From the NCBI GenBank assembly GCA_047606825.1, contig JASGDY010000040.1, positions 1 to 9,040 of the forward strand: a DNA stretch of 9,040 nucleotides, in the 5' to 3' direction. A model generated the notes under the pieces. The model worked only from the letters and a program-made list of their open reading frames with translations, was not told the origin of the DNA and searched no databases. The stretch's first letter is position 1. The number at the start of each line of letters is the position of its first letter. Source of the DNA: Rhizosphaericola sp047606825. Its GTDB lineage: Bacteria > Bacteroidota > Bacteroidia > Chitinophagales > Chitinophagaceae. Both the position numbers and the translations under genes were made by a program. This document shows, in pieces, positions 6,555 to 9,040 of this stretch.

Positions 6555-7064
6555 TTAGAATCGGGCGATGGTCTTTTTCAACAGTTTTCTGGCAAAATGG
6601 ATACGGCTCTTGATTGTACCGAGAGGCTCTTGCAACGCATGGGCAATCTCGTGGTATTTGTACCCTTCGAAATACAGGGAAAAAGGGCGACGGAATATGT
6701 CCGGGAGGTTTTCGATAGCTTTCTTGATTTCTTTCATACTGATGCGGGCAATCGAATCGCTCTGCACAACGGTGGCGTTATTGAGAATAGATTCATTGGG
6801 CGTCCCGTCAAACAAGGTCTGGTGTTTGGACTTCCGGCGGTAGCTGTTGATGAAAATATTTCTCATGATCGTGTACAACCATGCCTTGATGTTGGTACCT
6901 ACATGGTATTTTTCCTTGTTGGCCAAAGCACGGAACATCGTTTCCTGAAACAAGTCTCTTGCCAGCTCGGCATCTCTGGTCAATTTAGAAGCAAATGGTT
7001 TCAAAAAGTCCGCATTGGAAACCAACATATCATCAAATTTCACAACGTTCGACATAATTTTCAT
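6555..7064 (-). CDS. ECF-type RNA polymerase sigma factor
   Basis: A sigma-70-family protein of 169 residues, the ECF size with regions 2 and 4 only. Region 2 holds the core-binding pattern LARDLFQETMFRALANKEKY followed by NIKAWLYTIMRNIFINSYRR, the -10 recognition part. Region 4 holds ENLPDIFRRPFSLYFEGYKY followed by a helix-turn-helix (HEIAHALQEPLGTIKSRIHF) for -35 binding. No anti-sigma gene sits beside it, so its control is unknown. The start is ambiguous between ATG 7064 and ATG 7055 (MSNVVKFDD); an in-frame TTG further up is not credible. A consensus promoter lies about 120 bases upstream, giving a long leader. The gene is monocistronic, ended by the terminator at 6486-6522, and divergent from ispD. 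Confidence 0.88.
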   Translation of the reverse strand: MKIMSNVVKFDDMLVSNADFLKPFASKLTRDAELARDLFQETMFRALANKEKYHVGTNIKAWLYTIMRNIFINSYRRKSKHQTLFDGTPNESILNNATVVQSDSIARISMKEIKKAIENLPDIFRRPFSLYFEGYKYHEIAHALQEPLGTIKSRIHFARKLLKKTIARF

Positions 7065-7186
7065 ATTTTGATGTTTAGATAAATTTAGGGACTCTTTGCC
7101 GCTACATCTACTGGGCAGCAATGTTGTGTGCTCTTCATCCCTTTAATAGATAGTTCTGTTTTTATACCAAATGTGCCTGTACATAA

Positions 7187-7218
7187 CAAATATAAAGCAA
7201 TATTTCCATCACGACAAA
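7187..7218 (-). promoter_or_regulatory. Promoter of the ECF sigma-factor gene
   Basis: On the minus strand TTTG (7218-7215), 20 bases, TATATTTG (7194-7187) is a perfect match to the Bacteroidota housekeeping promoter. This implies transcription by the primary sigma factor rather than by the ECF factor itself. The leader before the ATG is about 115 bases. Confidence 0.6.
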
Positions 7219-7270
7219 ACTATCCATACGTTATTTTTTTGTTCCTTTACGCTTTAACAATACAGATACA

Positions 7271-7951
7271 ATGTCCGATATGAAGGTATATGCCATCATC
7301 GTGGCGGGAGGCGCCGGCAACCGGATGAACAGTGCGGTACCCAAACAATTCCTTATGCTTGGTGGCAAACCCTTGATTTATTACACGGTGGCAACTTTCC
7401 TACAAACCTATCCTGGCCTACAAGTAGTGCTTGTACTTCCCGCAGCCTTCCTATCGGATGCCGACAGGATGCTGGCAGGACTTGACCACGAAAGAATCCA
7501 GGTCGTCGCAGGCGGGGACAGCCGTTTCCTCTCCGTCAAGAACGGTTTGCAGCAAGTCCCCAAAAACATGGACTCCATTGTACTGGTACATGACGGCGTC
7601 CGATGCATGGTAACCATGCAACTTATCCGGAAATGCTGCGAGGAAGCCCTGAAACATGGCAACGCCATCCCTGCCGTCAAAGCGACGGACAGCATCCGCA
7701 TCCTACGCGCCGACAAGAACGAAAGCATCGACCGTAACCAAGTCTACATTATCCAGACACCGCAGGCTTTCCAAAGTGCAGTCATCCTGCACGCATTTGA
7801 AAAAGAGGACAGCCCCTCGTTTACCGACGAGGCAAGCGTGGTAGAGGCGGACGGCATCGACATCCATCTTGTGGAAGGCGAATACCAGAACATCAAAGTT
7901 ACCAGACCTGTGGACCTGACGATTGTGGAACGGATGCTGGAAGGAAAATAA
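7271..7951 (+). CDS. ispD: 2-C-methyl-D-erythritol 4-phosphate cytidylyltransferase
   Basis: This 226-residue enzyme joins CTP and methylerythritol phosphate in the third step of the non-mevalonate isoprenoid pathway. The nucleotide-binding loop VAGGAGNRMNSAVPKQF (11-27) has Arg18 and Lys25, the residues that stabilise the transition state. VHDGVR (107-112) carries Asp108 for substrate and metal contact, TPQAF (163-167) and TDEASVVEADG (185-195) are family blocks, and Lys209 in NIKVTRPVDL binds the phosphate. The motif normally written HDAARP is HDGVRC here: the Asp and Arg are kept, but the alanines and proline are changed. The length is normal. The start could be M1 or M4 (MKVYAIIVAGG). It is divergent from the sigma gene; no consensus promoter was found for it. 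A related CDP-sugar cytidylyltransferase is possible but less likely. Confidence 0.9.
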   Translation: MSDMKVYAIIVAGGAGNRMNSAVPKQFLMLGGKPLIYYTVATFLQTYPGLQVVLVLPAAFLSDADRMLAGLDHERIQVVAGGDSRFLSVKNGLQQVPKNMDSIVLVHDGVRCMVTMQLIRKCCEEALKHGNAIPAVKATDSIRILRADKNESIDRNQVYIIQTPQAFQSAVILHAFEKEDSPSFTDEASVVEADGIDIHLVEGEYQNIKVTRPVDLTIVERMLEGK

Positions 7952-8083
7952 ATAAAATAGCAAGAATCCAAACCGCAAGACCGACCTGCTTGCACCTACT
8001 GACTTTCGCGTTTTTCAATTGATATGCCATCATCGGATAAGACCATTCATCCTGTTTACTGAACTGAACGTAATGTACCTAAG

Positions 8084-8091
8084 TAGATTTG
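8084..8091 (+). promoter_or_regulatory. -7 box of the secreted-protein gene
   Basis: TAGATTTG fully matches the Bacteroidota TAnnTTTG box and lies 43 bases before the ATG at 8135. No -33 TTTG is found at normal spacing. It suggests that the gene has its own promoter rather than reading through from ispD 183 bases upstream. Confidence 0.35.
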
Positions 8092-8134
8092 TATGCCCAA
8101 CAGCACTATTTTTTAAATCTGTAAATGAAACAAC

Positions 8135-8866
8135 ATGCAGTCTTTTCTCTCCATTATTGCAGCATTGCTTGTCGGCACCTCACTGTCGGCACAAAAGGCA
8201 ATACAACCCGGGAAAAACATCGTCGATGCTTCGTTCCTGAAAGAGCAGCACTTCTCCATGGACTGGTTTATGCGCAACGGCGACGCCAAAAAGAAAGTCG
8301 ACAGTATCGACATGGTAATGCTGCCTACCGCACAAAAGTTTGTCGTCATTACCCAAACACGCATCGAAGGCGTACCATCTTCCTGGATTGATTCTTCCGT
8401 CTGCGACCTGCAAACACTACGTCCCATTTACCATAGTTCTTACAATATGCAGCGCAACATGGTGCTCCGTTTTGGCAATCCCATCACAGGCTACTACGCC
8501 GACAAAAACAGCGACAAAACAGACACCATCAACGACAGCACCACAACGCCGTATTTCGACAGCAACCTGTACATTTGGCTCGTCACTTGGTTGCCCTTAC
8601 AGCAAGGAAGCGCATACAGGATACCGCTCTACGACTTTAACCCCAAGGCAAAAGGTGTGGAATATGCCGACGTTACGGACGTAAAAGACAGCGTATTCAC
8701 GTCCAATAAAGAAGGAATCCGTAAAATCTGGCGCGTCACCTCCAGAGACCATATATCCGGTTCGGACAACCAACTTACCTATTTTATCGACCAAAAGGAC
8801 AGACGGCTATGGAAGTTGGAAATAGCCATCGCAGGTCGGAAAATGGAGCAGATAAGGGTGGAGTAA
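8135..8866 (+). CDS. Secreted protein of unknown function
   Basis: I do not recognise a named family with confidence. The 243-residue product starts with a hydrophobic leader MQSFLSIIAALLVGTSLSA that fits a signal peptide cut before Gln20, so the protein is likely periplasmic or outer-membrane associated. There is no lipobox. The body alternates beta-like strands (KFVVITQTR, NMVLRFGNPITGYYAD, AYRIPLYDFNP) and ends with IRKIWRVTSRDHISGSDNQL and a DRRLWKLEIAIAGRKMEQI tail. This overall look recalls DUF3108-like or LolA-like beta-sheet proteins of Bacteroidota, an untested impression. The leader has no Lys or Arg in its first part, unusual for a signal peptide. A different ATG at 8125 in the next frame begins MKQ, and dropping one base between the two ATGs would give MKQ joined to MQSFL. 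An in-frame TGA precedes 8135, so this is the first possible ATG in frame. Confidence 0.75.
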   Translation: MQSFLSIIAALLVGTSLSAQKAIQPGKNIVDASFLKEQHFSMDWFMRNGDAKKKVDSIDMVMLPTAQKFVVITQTRIEGVPSSWIDSSVCDLQTLRPIYHSSYNMQRNMVLRFGNPITGYYADKNSDKTDTINDSTTTPYFDSNLYIWLVTWLPLQQGSAYRIPLYDFNPKAKGVEYADVTDVKDSVFTSNKEGIRKIWRVTSRDHISGSDNQLTYFIDQKDRRLWKLEIAIAGRKMEQIRVE

Positions 8867-8959
8867 ATGCGACTATTACGGCTCTGCACACTTAACCTAT
8901 ACTGTACACACTATTATTAATAAGAGCATAATTTAAACCCTATATTAAAAAGATAGTTG

Positions 8960-8967
8960 TATCTTTG
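8960..8967 (+). promoter_or_regulatory. -7 box of the right-edge gene
   Basis: TATCTTTG fully matches TAnnTTTG and ends four bases before the ATG at 8972. No -33 box is found at normal spacing. Upstream, 8914-8923 is a perfect ten-base palindrome, TTATTAATAA. Confidence 0.45.
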
Positions 8968-8971
8968 TGTT

Positions 8972-9040
8972 ATGATAAAACGAGGTACAAAACAAAGCCA
9001 GGAAACTAAAAGGCACTTGGTGGTATCGTATTTAAAAAAG
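8972..9040 (+). CDS. N-terminal fragment of a possible transposase or helix-turn-helix protein
   Basis: Only 23 codons are present before the right edge. The peptide starts MIKRGTKQSQETKRHLVVSY and is very basic, a style seen at the start of IS3-type OrfA and similar helix-turn-helix transposase subunits; this is likeness in style only. An in-frame TAG at 8954-8956 and a -7 box four bases ahead of the ATG fix the start fairly well. The same -7-to-ATG layout is found for the IS1 transposase at the left edge, which supports a mobile-element gene. No terminal repeat was identified. Confidence 0.4.
   Translation, partial: MIKRGTKQSQETKRHLVVSYLKK

Noticed and set aside
7065..7121. N-terminal extension of the sigma factor from a TTG
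   Set aside because: The extra residues do not resemble ECF sigma factors and two good ATGs follow.
7231..7238. T-run with G upstream of ispD as a -33 or -7 box
   Set aside because: No partner box at 19-21 bases and the TA-to-TTTG spacing is wrong.
7975..7993. GCAAG/CTTGC hairpin behind ispD as a terminator
   Set aside because: Only five base pairs and no following T-run.

Overview
The window looks like a piece of a Bacteroidota chromosome. Three things point there: a gldE gene (gliding-motility family) directly behind ssb; repeated matches to the Bacteroidota sigma-A promoter form TTTG-N19/20-TAnnTTTG; and almost no Shine-Dalgarno sequences. A sphingobacterial or chitinophaga-like member would fit, but that narrower placement is inference from protein style. 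Most of the window is ordinary housekeeping sequence, with mobile-element-like sequence at the left edge and a possible second case at the right edge.

Layout from left to right. Bases 1-124 hold the end of an IS1-type element with the start of its zinc-ribbon transposase gene (minus strand). Bases 125-478 have no convincing gene, only one doubtful small ORF. A HGSNAT/COG4299-type membrane acetyltransferase gene (479-1636, minus) is divergent from a WbpD/WlbB-type sugar N-acetyltransferase gene (1882-2454, plus). Convergent to the latter is a LysE/RhtB exporter gene broken by one frameshift (2466-3100, minus). Next comes the ssb-gldE operon (minus), then an exbB-exbD proton-channel operon (minus), then a single ECF sigma-factor gene (minus) that ends in a clear intrinsic terminator. 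On the plus strand, ispD (7271-7951) is divergent from the sigma gene and is followed by a gene for an unrecognised secreted protein (8135-8866). The start of a possible transposase or DNA-binding protein gene lies at the right edge.

How the genes work together. SSB and GldE share a transcript, a conserved pairing in Bacteroidota, but gldD, the usual third gene, is missing here. ExbB and ExbD form the inner-membrane motor that energises TonB-dependent transport; no tonB is in view. IspD makes isoprenoid precursors. No genes around the WbpD-like enzyme supply the rest of a nucleotide-sugar pathway.

No novel multi-gene system was found. The points most worth a second look are: two edge genes that share a TAnnTTTG-N4-ATG (leaderless) start, a non-canonical SSB C-terminus, the frameshifted exporter, and a secreted protein whose start region may carry a one-base shift.
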